Positions 52,336 through 60,745 of a stretch of DNA of 64,000 nt are shown here, one piece after another. Position 1 is the stretch's first letter. Each line of letters begins with the position of its first letter. The stretch covers positions 1-64,000 of the forward strand of contig JAJZIR010000006.1 of the NCBI GenBank assembly GCA_021810505.1, given 5' to 3'. Made by a program: the position numbers and the translations under genes. The notes under the pieces are model-generated. The model saw nothing but the letters and a program-made list of their open reading frames with translations. It did no database searches and was not told where the DNA came from. The stretch comes from a bacterium (GTDB lineage Bacteria > Deinococcota > Deinococci > Deinococcales > Deinococcaceae).

Positions 52336-52645
52336 GCCAGAACTGCAGCCGATCCGGATCAGTGACCGGGCTGCTGGCCGATTCGACGGAGAAGAAGCCG
52401 AGGTCGAACCAGCAGCCCGGCCGTAGCCGCTCCCAGACCCGGGCTACCTCTGCCGCAGCTACCGCCCGCAGCAGGATCTGGCTCCCCGGCCTGCTCAGCT
52501 GCGGGCCACAGCGCCCCTGCCCCAGGTAGCAGAGCAGGTCGCCGTACCAGCCGTTGTGGTATCCGGAGAGCCCGTAGTCGAGCAACAAGCTGAGGCCGCC
52601 CGGAAGCCTGCGGATCCCTATCCGCCCGCCGTGCTGGCTGAGCAC
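52256..52645 (-). CDS. Hypothetical protein (about 129 aa)
   Basis: An unrecognised protein on the minus strand between the 625-aa unknown gene and hemB. GTG 52645 is the only ATG/GTG/TTG start; the frame stays open upstream to the end of the 625-aa gene with protein-like sequence (SWLRREGPYPWAAVLSQHGG), so a CTG near 52672 is possible. Coding character runs to about 52336 (WFDLGFFSVES ... RLQFWLRP). The last 27 codons are antisense to the hemB end and look non-coding. It may be cotranscribed with the 625-aa gene 58 bp upstream. Confidence 0.5.
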   Translation of the reverse strand: MLSQHGGRIGIRRLPGGLSLLLDYGLSGYHNGWYGDLLCYLGQGRCGPQLSRPGSQILLRAVAAAEVARVWERLRPGCWFDLGFFSVESASSPVTDPDRLQFWLRPVAATARHRARGSSRSRPLPLCGC

Positions 52646-52703
52646 TGCCGCCCAAGGATAGGGTCCCTCCCGCCGCAGCCAGCTGGGCCCTGGGAAGCCG
52701 GGC

Positions 52704-54581
52704 TCAGCCGAGGAAAGGCTGATAGCTCACCGCCAAGCGCAACCCCTGCCTGGCCAGCAGGGCATGTCCCTCGCTGAGCGGGATCACCGCGAGGTCCTCG
52801 ATCGGGAGCGCTGGAGAACCGGGCAGGACCACCGCTACCGCTCCGGTGTAGTCGGCCCGCAGAGTCAGCGCCCGCCCGCGTACCATCACGGTGATCGGAT
52901 CCCCCCGGTAGCCGAGCAGCGCGACGTCCATAGGGTCATCGACCCGCAAGGCGTTGTCTATCAGGCCGGGATTGGTGGGGGTAGCCGATCTGGACAGCTC
53001 CCCCAGCAAGCGGGTGGACCGCTCCGGGCCGGCACCCAGCGCGGCGCCCACCTCCCTCAGCCCAGCCTGCAGTTGGGCCAGGGGCAAGCGGTCGACCCTG
53101 CCCAGCAGCTGTTCGGCGCCCCGCCTAGCGAAGGCGGTCAGCTGATCGGGGGGAGTCCTCCCGTAGCGAGACCCATCGTCTTCGGACAGCTGCGCGGCTT
53201 TCAGCTGGCCCTCCCGGAGCAGGGAGAGCAGGCCGCGGACCAAGCGCAGGTTGAGGTAGTGCTGGCTGGGATCGAGCAGCAGCGCGGTCCCCCTGGCCAG
53301 CCTGAGCAGCTCGGCCAAGCTACCCTTGGTCCCCTCGACCAGCTGGAACAGCGCGTACTCGCCGGACCGGAAGATGCGCAGCTCGAAGGAATCCGAGGGG
53401 ATGATCAGGCGCTCGGCGATCAGATAGCGGGCCGGCCCCACATCGACCAACCAGTCCTCACCTGAACGCTGCCAGCGCAGCGTGACCTTGCCGATCTTGG
53501 CCTCACTCGGCTCCGCCAGGCGGACCACCATCCGGCTCTCCGCGACCGGCTCGCGCATGGCCCGGCGCGGCGAGGCCGCGAACAAAACCTGCTTGGCCGG
53601 GCTCAGGGCGACACTGCCGCCGAAGCGGTCGAGCAGCAGGTTTCTGGCGTTCTCGAAAAACTGGATCAGGCCGGTGCTGAGCTGATCCTGCTCCCTGCGC
53701 TGGACCGCCTGCAGCCTCTGCTCGCGCTGGACCGCCGCCTCGAATTGAGTCTGGAGCCGCGCCAGCATCTCCTGTCTGGCCTGAGCCCCCAGCGGCTCGC
53801 GGCGCACGCTCTCCATGTGGCGGGCCAGCTCCTTGGAGCTGGGACCGGGCTGAGCCGGTTCTGGGACCGAGAACGCGGACTCGGCGACCAGTTGGGCCAT
53901 CTTGCGCAAGTGCGCCAGGCGCTCTACCTCAGGTAAGGAGAGCTCGGGAAACCAGTTCGGGAAATCGAGGATGCGGTCGAAAACCGCGCGCACCGCCTTG
54001 AAGGCCGCCTCCTCGTCCTGAAGCGAGACCAGGGGATCGTTCTCGGCGGGCACCGCCTTGCGGACCTGGAAAGTCCGCAGAGCAGCGTCTTTTCGCCCTT
54101 CAGGAAATTGGGCGTGCAGGTCGAAGTTGGCGACCAGGGCGTACAAGCCGCGGAGCATGATCTTGCTGGCATCCTTGCGGTAGCCTTCCGAGAGCGTCCG
54201 GATCCCCTCGTCGAGCTGATAGGACCAGGCTAGCTCCTCCAGGCGCATGAGCGCTTGCCGCTCTGGATCGGCCTCGGCGAGGCTGCCGACAGAGAAGTCG
54301 ATCGAGAGCGCCGGGATCTGCAGATCCATCTGGGGCTCGGCGGTAGGCGGTGCCGCGGGGGAGGCCCCCTTATCCGCCCCCAGGAAGCGCTCGTCGATCT
54401 GGCGAAAGCGGCGGAGCAGGGCGGGATCGGCCAGCTGCTCCCGGAGCTGATCGCGCAGGGCGGCGACGCCGATGGCGCCGTGTTTGGCCGGTCGCCCCTG
54501 CCTCAGGTCCTCCACCTTGTACTCGTAGAGTTCCAGCAGAACCAACAGCGGATCGAGTTCTAACGAGAGATCCAAGGCCAC
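52704..54581 (-). CDS. Large hypothetical protein (about 625 aa), divergent from PP2C/kinase genes
   Basis: I do not recognise this family. The start is GTG 54581 (ALDLSLELDP; TTG 54575 is the alternative); the longer frame to 54719 reads antisense PP2C. Residues about 1-50 are helical. A Pro/Ala linker lies near 75-95, a helix-rich part follows (100-260), and a Gln/Arg/Glu-rich coiled coil at about 265-325 (RQEMLARLQTQFEAAVQREQ). A beta-rich part (345-430; VTLRWQRSGEDWLVDVG) and a mixed C-terminal domain complete it. No signal peptide, membrane helix or catalytic motif is seen. Its -10 overlaps that of the PP2C gene, so it may be a client or scaffold of the phosphatase/kinase pair. Confidence 0.65.
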   Translation of the reverse strand: MALDLSLELDPLLVLLELYEYKVEDLRQGRPAKHGAIGVAALRDQLREQLADPALLRRFRQIDERFLGADKGASPAAPPTAEPQMDLQIPALSIDFSVGSLAEADPERQALMRLEELAWSYQLDEGIRTLSEGYRKDASKIMLRGLYALVANFDLHAQFPEGRKDAALRTFQVRKAVPAENDPLVSLQDEEAAFKAVRAVFDRILDFPNWFPELSLPEVERLAHLRKMAQLVAESAFSVPEPAQPGPSSKELARHMESVRREPLGAQARQEMLARLQTQFEAAVQREQRLQAVQRREQDQLSTGLIQFFENARNLLLDRFGGSVALSPAKQVLFAASPRRAMREPVAESRMVVRLAEPSEAKIGKVTLRWQRSGEDWLVDVGPARYLIAERLIIPSDSFELRIFRSGEYALFQLVEGTKGSLAELLRLARGTALLLDPSQHYLNLRLVRGLLSLLREGQLKAAQLSEDDGSRYGRTPPDQLTAFARRGAEQLLGRVDRLPLAQLQAGLREVGAALGAGPERSTRLLGELSRSATPTNPGLIDNALRVDDPMDVALLGYRGDPITVMVRGRALTLRADYTGAVAVVLPGSPALPIEDLAVIPLSEGHALLARQGLRLAVSYQPFLG

Positions 54582-54660
54582 CCCCCAGGCTGCCGGGCTA
54601 CCTTCTAGACAGCATGCCCTTCCATGATACGATGAACACCACCGGCAATGGGGGGTCACG
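54582..54660. promoter_or_regulatory. Divergent promoter between the 625-aa gene and PP2C
   Basis: TATCAT on the minus strand (54624-54629) and TACGAT on the plus strand (54628-54633) overlap in ATGATACGAT. Both leaders are short (about 27-43 nt). The PP2C GTG has a GGGGGGT ribosome site; the minus-strand GTG follows a G-run (GGGGG). No convincing -35 on either side. Confidence 0.4.
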
Positions 54661-55425
54661 GTGCAGACGCTCTTCCAATCGGGATCCGGTTCGCATCCAG
54701 GGAAGGTACGGGAAACCAACGAGGACCATCACCGCATCAAGCTGTTTCCCACTCCCAAAGGAACGCTCCACCTCTTCGCCGTCGCCGACGGGATGGGCGG
54801 TGCGGCGGCCGGCGAGCAGGCCAGCAAGTTGGCTGTGGAGACGCTGACCGAAGCGCTGAGGGTCTACAGCGAAGCGCTGGCTCAAGGTCAAGCGGTGATC
54901 CCTCTGGACCGAGCGGTCGAGCGGGCCTTCAATGCCGCCAACCGAGCGATCTACCGGGCCTCGCTGGTCCACGAGGATATGGCCGGCATGGGCACCACCC
55001 TGACGGCCTGCACCATCTGGGACGGCCAGATGGTGCTCGGCCACGTCGGCGACTCCAGGGCCTACCGCTACCGCAAGGGACACCTAGAGCAGCTCTCCCA
55101 GGATCACTCCTGGGTGGCCGAGCAGGTTTCCCGCGGTTTGCTGAGCAAGGATGACATCCGCTCCTATGCCTACCGCAACGTCATCACCAGGGCATTGGGG
55201 ACCAAGTCGCAGGTCACACCGGATATCGAACGGGTCGAGACTTTCCCAGGAGACCTCTTCTTCCTAGCCACTGACGGGCTCTACGGCCTGATCGAAACCG
55301 TGGAGCTCGAGGACGAGTTGGCCCGGGGCGGGGACCTGCAAGCCTCAGTGGACTACTTCATCTCCCTGGCCAACGGGCGCGGTGGGCCCGATAACATCAC
55401 TGGTATCCTGTTCCGAATCCCGTGA
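54661..55425 (+). CDS. PP2C-family serine/threonine protein phosphatase
   Basis: A 254-aa soluble PPM phosphatase of bacterial PrpC/Stp type. Metal-binding motifs are in order: TNEDHH (Asp in motif 1), AVADGMGGAAAGEQAS, GMGTTLTAC, LGHVGDSRAYRYR, FFLATDGLYGL and GGPDNITGI. The aspartates needed for the two-metal centre are present. The GTG 54661 start has a GGGGGGT ribosome site. Its stop overlaps the kinase start (GTGA), so phosphatase and kinase are made together, the standard arrangement for a Hanks kinase and its counter-enzyme. Confidence 0.94.
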   Translation: MQTLFQSGSGSHPGKVRETNEDHHRIKLFPTPKGTLHLFAVADGMGGAAAGEQASKLAVETLTEALRVYSEALAQGQAVIPLDRAVERAFNAANRAIYRASLVHEDMAGMGTTLTACTIWDGQMVLGHVGDSRAYRYRKGHLEQLSQDHSWVAEQVSRGLLSKDDIRSYAYRNVITRALGTKSQVTPDIERVETFPGDLFFLATDGLYGLIETVELEDELARGGDLQASVDYFISLANGRGGPDNITGILFRIP

Positions 55426-57479
55426 TGATCCTCCTGGCGCTGTTCCTGGTCTCGATCGCCCTGCTGGTTCGGCTCTCGGAGCGCGTGCTGGTCTGGGCGG
55501 TTGGCCTAGCCGTCCTGGCTTTCGCCCTGTTCCAGGCCAGCCTGAGCAGCCTGGGCCGCGCCGAAGGGGCAGTCGCGATCGGCGCCCTGCTGCTGGGTGG
55601 AGCGGCCGCAGCGGGCCGCGAACGGCCGCTGCGGCTGAGGGGTATCCGGCTCAGGCTCCCGGCCAGAAAAGGGCCTGAGCCAGTATCCGGACCCCAGACC
55701 GGCTTCCCGGACCTCCCGGAGTACGAGATCGTCGAGAGGGTCGGTGTCGGCGGCATGGCCAACGTCTACCGGGCCAAGCGGCGCAGCGACGGCCTGCAGG
55801 TAGCGCTCAAGATCCCCCAGGAACGCTACGTGGCCGACGCCAAGTTCATCCGCCGCTTCCACCGCGAGGCCGAGGTCCTGCGCAGGCTGGAACACCCGAA
55901 CATCATCCGGGTCTACGACCACAACACGGTCAGCACCCACTACATCGCCATGGAGTACGTCCGGGGAGACAGCCTGGAGCTGCTGCTGGAGAACCGGACC
56001 ATCGACCTCTCCAGCGCCGTGGTGATCATGCGAGCCTTGACCAGGGCCCTGCTGTATATCCACGCCCACGGCATCGTCCACCGCGACATCAAGCCAGGGA
56101 ACGTGATGATCGCGCGCAGCGCACCAGGGCAGGCCCTGCAGGCGGAGCAGATCAAGTTGATGGACTTCGGCATCGCCGTGGGCCGCGTCCTGACCAGGCT
56201 GACCAGTACCGGAGCCAGGGTGGGTACTCCCATCTACATGAGCCCGGAACAAGCCAAGGGGGGCAAGGTCGACGCCAAGAGCGACATCTACAGCTTGGGC
56301 CTGGTGTTCTATGAGATGGTCACCCTGCGGAGCGCTTTCGGCGGGGAGTACGAGGCGGTAGTGCACCAGCAGATGTTCCACACGCCGCCGCCGCCCAAGC
56401 AGGTGCGCCTAGAAATTCCCGCCCGGATGAGCGAGCTGATCATGGCCATGATCGACAAGGATCCGGAGCGGCGACCCGATCTGACCCGGATCCTCGAGGC
56501 CATCGAAGGGGATATCTTGGAGCCAGACCAACCTCTTGGGGACTCCGAGTACCTGGTAGTGGCCGTGCAGGCCGACCAAGGACCTCTTCGGGTTCTGGAC
56601 CTAGACGGCCAGCTGCGCTCCAGTATCGAGCGGCCAAGGGAAGGGATCTGGAATACCCCACCGACGGCGCTCAGCTGCACGCCGAACGGCGAGCTGCTGG
56701 TCGCCTCGGAGCTCCCCGAGCAGGACACCCCGGCGGTCTTGATCCGGCGCATCCTGCTCGACGGGACTGAGGTAGGCGCTTTCGGAGACTACGGGCTGGG
56801 TGTTGGGAAGCTCCTGCAGGTACAGGCAATCGCTACAGCGCCTTCCGGGGACATCTACGTTCTAGATGGCGAGACTTGCTGGATTCAGCGCTTCTCGGCA
56901 GACGGGCTCGCGCTGGGGCGGTTCGGCGGCAGGGGTGACCGGCGCGGCGAATTCAGCGAGCCGCGCCAGCTGGCTTGCGGACCAGATGGCCGGATCTACA
57001 TCTTGGACAGGGCGCAGCGCCAGGTGCAGTGTTTTAGCCGTGACGGGATCTACCTCTCCAGGTTGGCTTTCCGGGTATCCAGAGAGAGCGACGAGCTGCG
57101 CGAGCTGGACGGGCTGGCGGTGGGATCAGAGGGGACGGTATGGATCGGCGACCGAACCGGTCACCGGATCCGACAAGTAGGTCCAGACGGCAAGCCCCAA
57201 GGGAGCTTCGCGCTCGACGGCCTGAGGAGTGGAGCCGGCGATATCCTGATCGCTCCCTGCAGCTCAGGGGACATCTACATCGCCCAGAAAGGCGGCCAGA
57301 CTCTACAGCGCTACCGGCCGAGCGGCCAGCTGGCCTCGGCGGAAGAGAGCTACGCGCCGGTCCTGGCCCTCGCCGTTTGGTACAAAGCAGGTACCGCGGC
57401 TCCCGAGAAAGGCAAGGATCCGATGGTCGGAGTCCTATCCTGGGACCTGGAAAGCCCGGATCAGTCCGAACCGCTATGA
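55422..57479 (+). CDS. Hanks-type serine/threonine kinase with C-terminal NHL-like beta-propeller
   Basis: A 685-aa membrane kinase. Two N-terminal helices (about 3-40 and 48-64) anchor it. The kinase domain (about 101-365) has a Gly loop VGVGGMANVY, Lys130 (VALK), Glu149, HRD at 220-222 with DIKPGNVMI, and the DFG Asp248, so it should be active. No PASTA repeats follow; instead residues about 375-670 read as NHL/six-bladed propeller repeats such as GRGDRRGEFSEPRQLACGPDGRIYILDR (cited as GEFSEPRQLACGPDG). With both helices close to the N-terminus, kinase and propeller are on the same side, probably cytoplasmic. The start is GTG 55422 or ATG 55425. Confidence 0.92.
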   Translation: MMILLALFLVSIALLVRLSERVLVWAVGLAVLAFALFQASLSSLGRAEGAVAIGALLLGGAAAAGRERPLRLRGIRLRLPARKGPEPVSGPQTGFPDLPEYEIVERVGVGGMANVYRAKRRSDGLQVALKIPQERYVADAKFIRRFHREAEVLRRLEHPNIIRVYDHNTVSTHYIAMEYVRGDSLELLLENRTIDLSSAVVIMRALTRALLYIHAHGIVHRDIKPGNVMIARSAPGQALQAEQIKLMDFGIAVGRVLTRLTSTGARVGTPIYMSPEQAKGGKVDAKSDIYSLGLVFYEMVTLRSAFGGEYEAVVHQQMFHTPPPPKQVRLEIPARMSELIMAMIDKDPERRPDLTRILEAIEGDILEPDQPLGDSEYLVVAVQADQGPLRVLDLDGQLRSSIERPREGIWNTPPTALSCTPNGELLVASELPEQDTPAVLIRRILLDGTEVGAFGDYGLGVGKLLQVQAIATAPSGDIYVLDGETCWIQRFSADGLALGRFGGRGDRRGEFSEPRQLACGPDGRIYILDRAQRQVQCFSRDGIYLSRLAFRVSRESDELRELDGLAVGSEGTVWIGDRTGHRIRQVGPDGKPQGSFALDGLRSGAGDILIAPCSSGDIYIAQKGGQTLQRYRPSGQLASAEESYAPVLALAVWYKAGTAAPEKGKDPMVGVLSWDLESPDQSEPL

Positions 57480-57480
57480 T
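57475..57480 (+). promoter_or_regulatory. TATGAT -10 element, leaderless layout
   Basis: TATGAT contains the kinase stop codon and lies 6 nt before the ATG at 57487. It would allow the phosphoesterase gene to be expressed independently of the kinase. Confidence 0.6.
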
Positions 57481-57486
57481 CTGGAC

Positions 57487-58494
57487 ATGCCCGATGCGGA
57501 CAACTACGGCAATCCCGACTACCCCGCCCAGCTCGCCGAGATGGCTAGGGTACTCCAGCTCCACCGAGGCCCTATCGCCATCGCCAGCCACGTCGACGCC
57601 GACGGAGACGCGGTGGGCTCGGTGCTCGGCCTACAGAGGGCTTTAAGGGCGCTGGGCAAGCCAGCTCAGGCCTTCCTGCGGGTGCCCAATTATCTGGCCT
57701 TTCTCCCCGAAGCGGGAGAGGTGTCCCCACCCCGCGCGCAGCTGGAGCCAGGAACACTCCTGGTCGTCTTGGATGTCGACAGCAGCGATCCCCTGCGCGT
57801 CGAAGGGGTGGCTATCCCCAGCGGGGCCGAGTTGGTACTCAACCTAGATCACCACGGCACTAACAGCAGGAGGGCCGACCTGTCTATCGTCGAGCCGGGT
57901 AAGGCGGCGACCTGCCAGCTGGTGAAAGAGCTGGTCGACAGCTTGGGAGTCCCCTGGACCGCGGATATCGCCACGCCGGTCCTGCTCGGCTTGGTCACCG
58001 ACACCGGCTCGTTTCGCTTCATGAACACCAACGGAGCGGTGCTGCGCTGCGCTGCGGAGTTGGTGGAGTGGGGCGCCTCTCTGAGTTGGATCAACAACCA
58101 TCTCAGCCAACAACCCAAGTCGCACTACGCGTTGCTGGTCAGCGTACTGAGCAGCATGGAGTTCCATTTCAGCGACCTGGTCGTCTCAGCCCAGATCAAC
58201 CAGGCCATGCTCGATTCCGCCGGAGCCGGCTGGGAGGAAGCCGAAGCCTTTGTCAACACCATCCGGTCTGCCCAGGGCACCGAGCTGGCAGTCCTGTTCA
58301 AGGATTACGGAGACAACGTCAAGATCTCGCTGCGCTCGCGGGGCCGCGTCAGCGCCCAGGCCATCGCCGTAGCCTGCGGCGGCGGCGGCCACCATGCCGC
58401 CGCCGGGGCAACCCTGAACTTGCCCTACCTAGAAGCCCGGGCAACCGTCCTGGGAAAGATCGAAGAGCAGCTGCAGATCGACGGGCTGCGCTGA
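57487..58494 (+). CDS. nrnA: DHH/DHHA1 phosphoesterase, NrnA-like (nanoRNase / pAp phosphatase)
   Basis: A 335-aa member of the DHH family. Metal-binding motifs: ASHVDADGDAVGSV, DVDSSD, the DHH-type NLDHHGTN and TDTGSFRF. The C-terminal DHHA1 domain carries CGGGGHHAAAGA for substrate binding. NrnA enzymes degrade 2-5-mers of RNA, dephosphorylate pAp and can cleave pGpG, the last step in cyclic di-GMP turnover. This is notable because a diguanylate cyclase lies 2.3 kb downstream. The ATG is 6 nt after a TATGAT, giving a leaderless message. Confidence 0.9.
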   Translation: MPDADNYGNPDYPAQLAEMARVLQLHRGPIAIASHVDADGDAVGSVLGLQRALRALGKPAQAFLRVPNYLAFLPEAGEVSPPRAQLEPGTLLVVLDVDSSDPLRVEGVAIPSGAELVLNLDHHGTNSRRADLSIVEPGKAATCQLVKELVDSLGVPWTADIATPVLLGLVTDTGSFRFMNTNGAVLRCAAELVEWGASLSWINNHLSQQPKSHYALLVSVLSSMEFHFSDLVVSAQINQAMLDSAGAGWEEAEAFVNTIRSAQGTELAVLFKDYGDNVKISLRSRGRVSAQAIAVACGGGGHHAAAGATLNLPYLEARATVLGKIEEQLQIDGLR

Positions 58495-58509
58495 GCGGGG
58501 CCTAGCCCG

Positions 58510-58896
58510 CTAGATCTTGGGCTGGATCAGGTCTTTCAGGGCGACTTCCAGCTCTGCGCTCTTAGCCGCCTCGCTGGCGATATCTCGGAAGAGCTCGCTA
58601 ACCCAGTCCGCCAGGGGCAACTCGTCGGAGTGGATCGCCACACCCCCGGAGCGGTGGGCGCGCTTGGCCTGGAGTTGCTGGTGGTTCAGCTCCAAGATGT
58701 ACTCCCGCTCCCCCAGAACCAGCTTGACTTCCTGGACTGCCCCGCGGCCGAACAGACCGCGCCGGACTTGCAGGTGGTGGGGGAACAGGATCGATAGGCG
58801 CTGCGCCAGAGATTCCAGCCAGGCGGAGGAGTTCTCCGCGGCACCGCTGAGCTCGAGGCCCAGCTGTTCGAGCTGAAGGTCCAAATCCTCGGCCAC
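58510..58896 (-). CDS. Hypothetical protein (128 aa)
   Basis: An unrecognised soluble protein. The N-terminal half (LDLQLEQLGLELSGAAE) is helical. The middle is beta-like (RRGLFGRGAVQEVKLVLGEREYILEL), cited as AVQEVKLVLGEREYILEL, and the end is a helix rich in Ala/Glu. The GTG 58896 start lies 6 nt after TAGACT (58903-58908), which also sits at the end of hemA. It lies downstream of hemA on the same strand and converges with nrnA. There is no clue to function, and no signal peptide or membrane segment. Confidence 0.6.
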   Translation of the reverse strand: MAEDLDLQLEQLGLELSGAAENSSAWLESLAQRLSILFPHHLQVRRGLFGRGAVQEVKLVLGEREYILELNHQQLQAKRAHRSGGVAIHSDELPLADWVSELFRDIASEAAKSAELEVALKDLIQPKI

Positions 58897-58902
58897 CGGC
58901 TA

Positions 58903-58908
58903 AGTCTA
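58903..58908 (-). promoter_or_regulatory. TAGACT -10 element, leaderless layout
   Basis: TAGACT on the minus strand, overlapping the hemA stop codon, is 6 nt before GTG 58896 of the 128-aa unknown gene. Confidence 0.5.
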
Positions 58909-60105
58909 CTCCAGCCGGGCTAGCTCAGCAGCAGCGAGGTCGGCCTGGCCCCCAGCGAGCATCTGCCGTACCATCCAGGAGAGCATCCTGGCGCTCAGGC
59001 GATGGGCTGCCGCCTGAGCGCGTCTGGAAGGGAGGGGCGCCGCAGCGAGGAGTTGAGGAGCCTCCTGCGCGGCCAGCTGCCGGGCCACCTCCTGGGCGGC
59101 GGCGATCTGAGGGCCGAGCCGGTGACCGAGGAGCCAGGCGCGATAGCGCTCCAGCGCCTGCTCGATCAAGGCCTCCGCTTCTGGGAGGTAGCGAGCCCGG
59201 TCGGCGAGGTGGTCGGCTACCAGCTGCCGGAGGTCGTCCAAGTTGTAGAGGTAGACCCCCTCCACCTCGGCGCAGGCCGGGTCGAGGATCCTGGGAACGC
59301 TGATGTCGATCAAGAACAGCGGGGCGCTGCGGCCGGCCATGACCTGCTCGACCCAGGTGCGCCTCAGGACGTAGTGCGGAGCGGCAGCCGAAGCGATCAC
59401 CAGGTCGGCGCGGGGCAGGATCTCGCGGAGGCGGTCGACCGGACAGGCCGCCGCACCCCAGCGCGCCGCCAGATCTCTGGCCCGTTCTTGGTTGCGGTTC
59501 AGCACCAGGGCTTCCGCAATCCCAGAAGCCCTGAGGTGGGTCAAGGTCAGCTCAGCGGTCTCCCCCGCCCCGATCAGGACGGCTGTCTTGCCCTGCAGCT
59601 CTCCGAGGATGGTCTGGGCCAACCGCACCGCCGCGTAGCTGACGCTGACCGCCTTGTCCGAGATTCCCGTCCGGCTGCGCACAGCCTTTCCGGTCTCGAT
59701 AGACAGCTGGACCGCGCGGTTGAGCCGGGGCCCGGTGGCCCCCAACGACCTGGCGGCGTCCCAGGCCCGGCGCACCTGGCCCTGGATCTGGGTCTCTCCC
59801 AGGACCAAACTATCCAGGCCAGAGGTCACGCGCATCAGGTGCCGCAGGGCCATCTCTCCCTGGTAGACGTAGAGGTAGGGGCGCAGGCTATGCCCCCAGG
59901 CCCCCTCGAAAGCGGCCAGGGCGTCGCCGCGCAACCCAGACAAGTACACCTCGCTGCGGTTGCAGGTGGAGAGGATCATCGCCTCCTCGGCGTGCAGGTT
60001 GAGGTGCGCCAGCGTGGGGGCGAGCTCCTCCGGCCGCAAGGCCGCGCGCTCGCGCACCGAAAGCGGTGCGCTGCGGTGGTTCATCCCGATGGCGAGCAGC
60101 GTCAC
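58906..60105 (-). CDS. hemA: Glutamyl-tRNA reductase
   Basis: A 399-aa NADPH-dependent enzyme reducing glutamyl-tRNA to glutamate-1-semialdehyde, the first committed step of the C5 tetrapyrrole pathway. The nucleophile is Cys48 in ILSTCNRSEVY. The N-terminal IGMNHRSAPLSVRER, the SLVLGETQIQGQVR signature, the NADPH-binding VLIGAGETAELT and the C-terminal dimerisation helix are present. GTG 60105 overlaps the upstream precorrin-2 dehydrogenase stop (GTGA); the longer frame to 60210 is antisense of it. hemB and hemD in this window continue the pathway from separate transcription units. Confidence 0.95.
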   Translation of the reverse strand: MTLLAIGMNHRSAPLSVRERAALRPEELAPTLAHLNLHAEEAMILSTCNRSEVYLSGLRGDALAAFEGAWGHSLRPYLYVYQGEMALRHLMRVTSGLDSLVLGETQIQGQVRRAWDAARSLGATGPRLNRAVQLSIETGKAVRSRTGISDKAVSVSYAAVRLAQTILGELQGKTAVLIGAGETAELTLTHLRASGIAEALVLNRNQERARDLAARWGAAACPVDRLREILPRADLVIASAAAPHYVLRRTWVEQVMAGRSAPLFLIDISVPRILDPACAEVEGVYLYNLDDLRQLVADHLADRARYLPEAEALIEQALERYRAWLLGHRLGPQIAAAQEVARQLAAQEAPQLLAAAPLPSRRAQAAAHRLSARMLSWMVRQMLAGGQADLAAAELARLE

Positions 60106-60668
60106 TGGACCGCCTCGGGCAGACCCAAGAAGGCCCGAATCTCCGAGCGCAGCGCGCTCAGGCCGTCCCGGTCCTCCAGCTCCAAAGAGCGCTCGCGGCG
60201 CGCGGTCCAACCGGGCAACCGCTCGCCCAGGCCGGCCGGCAGGGTAGCGGCAAAATGGTCGCGCAGGGCCTGAGCCAGGAAGGGGAGCTCGCGGCCACTG
60301 GAGAATTGCGCCAAAAGGCTCTGCTGCTGCCAGGTCGCTCCCAGGCGGAGGTCTCCCGATTCCGCTTGGCCAGTCTGGTTGCAGAACACGCCGGCCTCCC
60401 TGGCCCAGATAGCGACCTGATCGTTGACCGAGGCGCTGTCAGCGCAGGCGAAGGCTAGGCGGACCCCCGACAGATCCTCGCGGCAGACCGGGCGCCGGTG
60501 CACCTCAGCAGCAGCTGCCGACAGCTCGGGGCTCACTTCCGGGGCGACCACCCTGAGGACCGCCCCAGCTCGCAAGAGACCCCTAGCCCGGCGGCCGGCC
60601 ACCTCGCCCCCCCCTACGACCAGAATTCTCTGCCCCGCCAGCTCCAGCAATACCGGGAAGAGGCCCAT
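60102..60668 (-). CDS. Precorrin-2 dehydrogenase (CysG N-terminal / SirC-like)
   Basis: A 188-aa NAD-dependent enzyme of the CysG(N)/Met8 family that oxidises precorrin-2 to sirohydrochlorin for siroheme or cobalamin. The opening GLFPVLLELAGQRILVVGGGEVAGRRA is diagnostic (cited as RILVVGGGEVAGRRA). LAFACADSASVNDQVAIWAREAGVFCNQTG and LAQFSSGRELPFLAQALR follow the family pattern. ATG 60668 is 8 nt from TATACT; the longer frame to 60731 runs through the promoter. It is coupled by GTGA to hemA, a common pairing that links siroheme to ALA supply. Confidence 0.88.
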   Translation of the reverse strand: MGLFPVLLELAGQRILVVGGGEVAGRRARGLLRAGAVLRVVAPEVSPELSAAAAEVHRRPVCREDLSGVRLAFACADSASVNDQVAIWAREAGVFCNQTGQAESGDLRLGATWQQQSLLAQFSSGRELPFLAQALRDHFAATLPAGLGERLPGWTARRERSLELEDRDGLSALRSEIRAFLGLPEAVQ

Positions 60669-60745
60669 ACCCGCTGAGTATAGCCAGCGCTGCGCGCTAG
60701 GGCTCAGGCAAACGTCCCCTGAAACTTCCACTACAATGGAAAATC
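60669..60745. promoter_or_regulatory. Divergent promoters (precorrin-2 dehydrogenase-hemA / GGDEF gene)
   Basis: On the minus strand TATACT (60677-60682) lies 8 nt before ATG 60668. On the plus strand TACAAT (60732-60737) lies 8 nt before ATG 60746. Neither has a clear Shine-Dalgarno sequence, although GGA within the 8-nt plus spacer could contribute. Both transcripts would be leaderless or nearly so. Confidence 0.55.
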
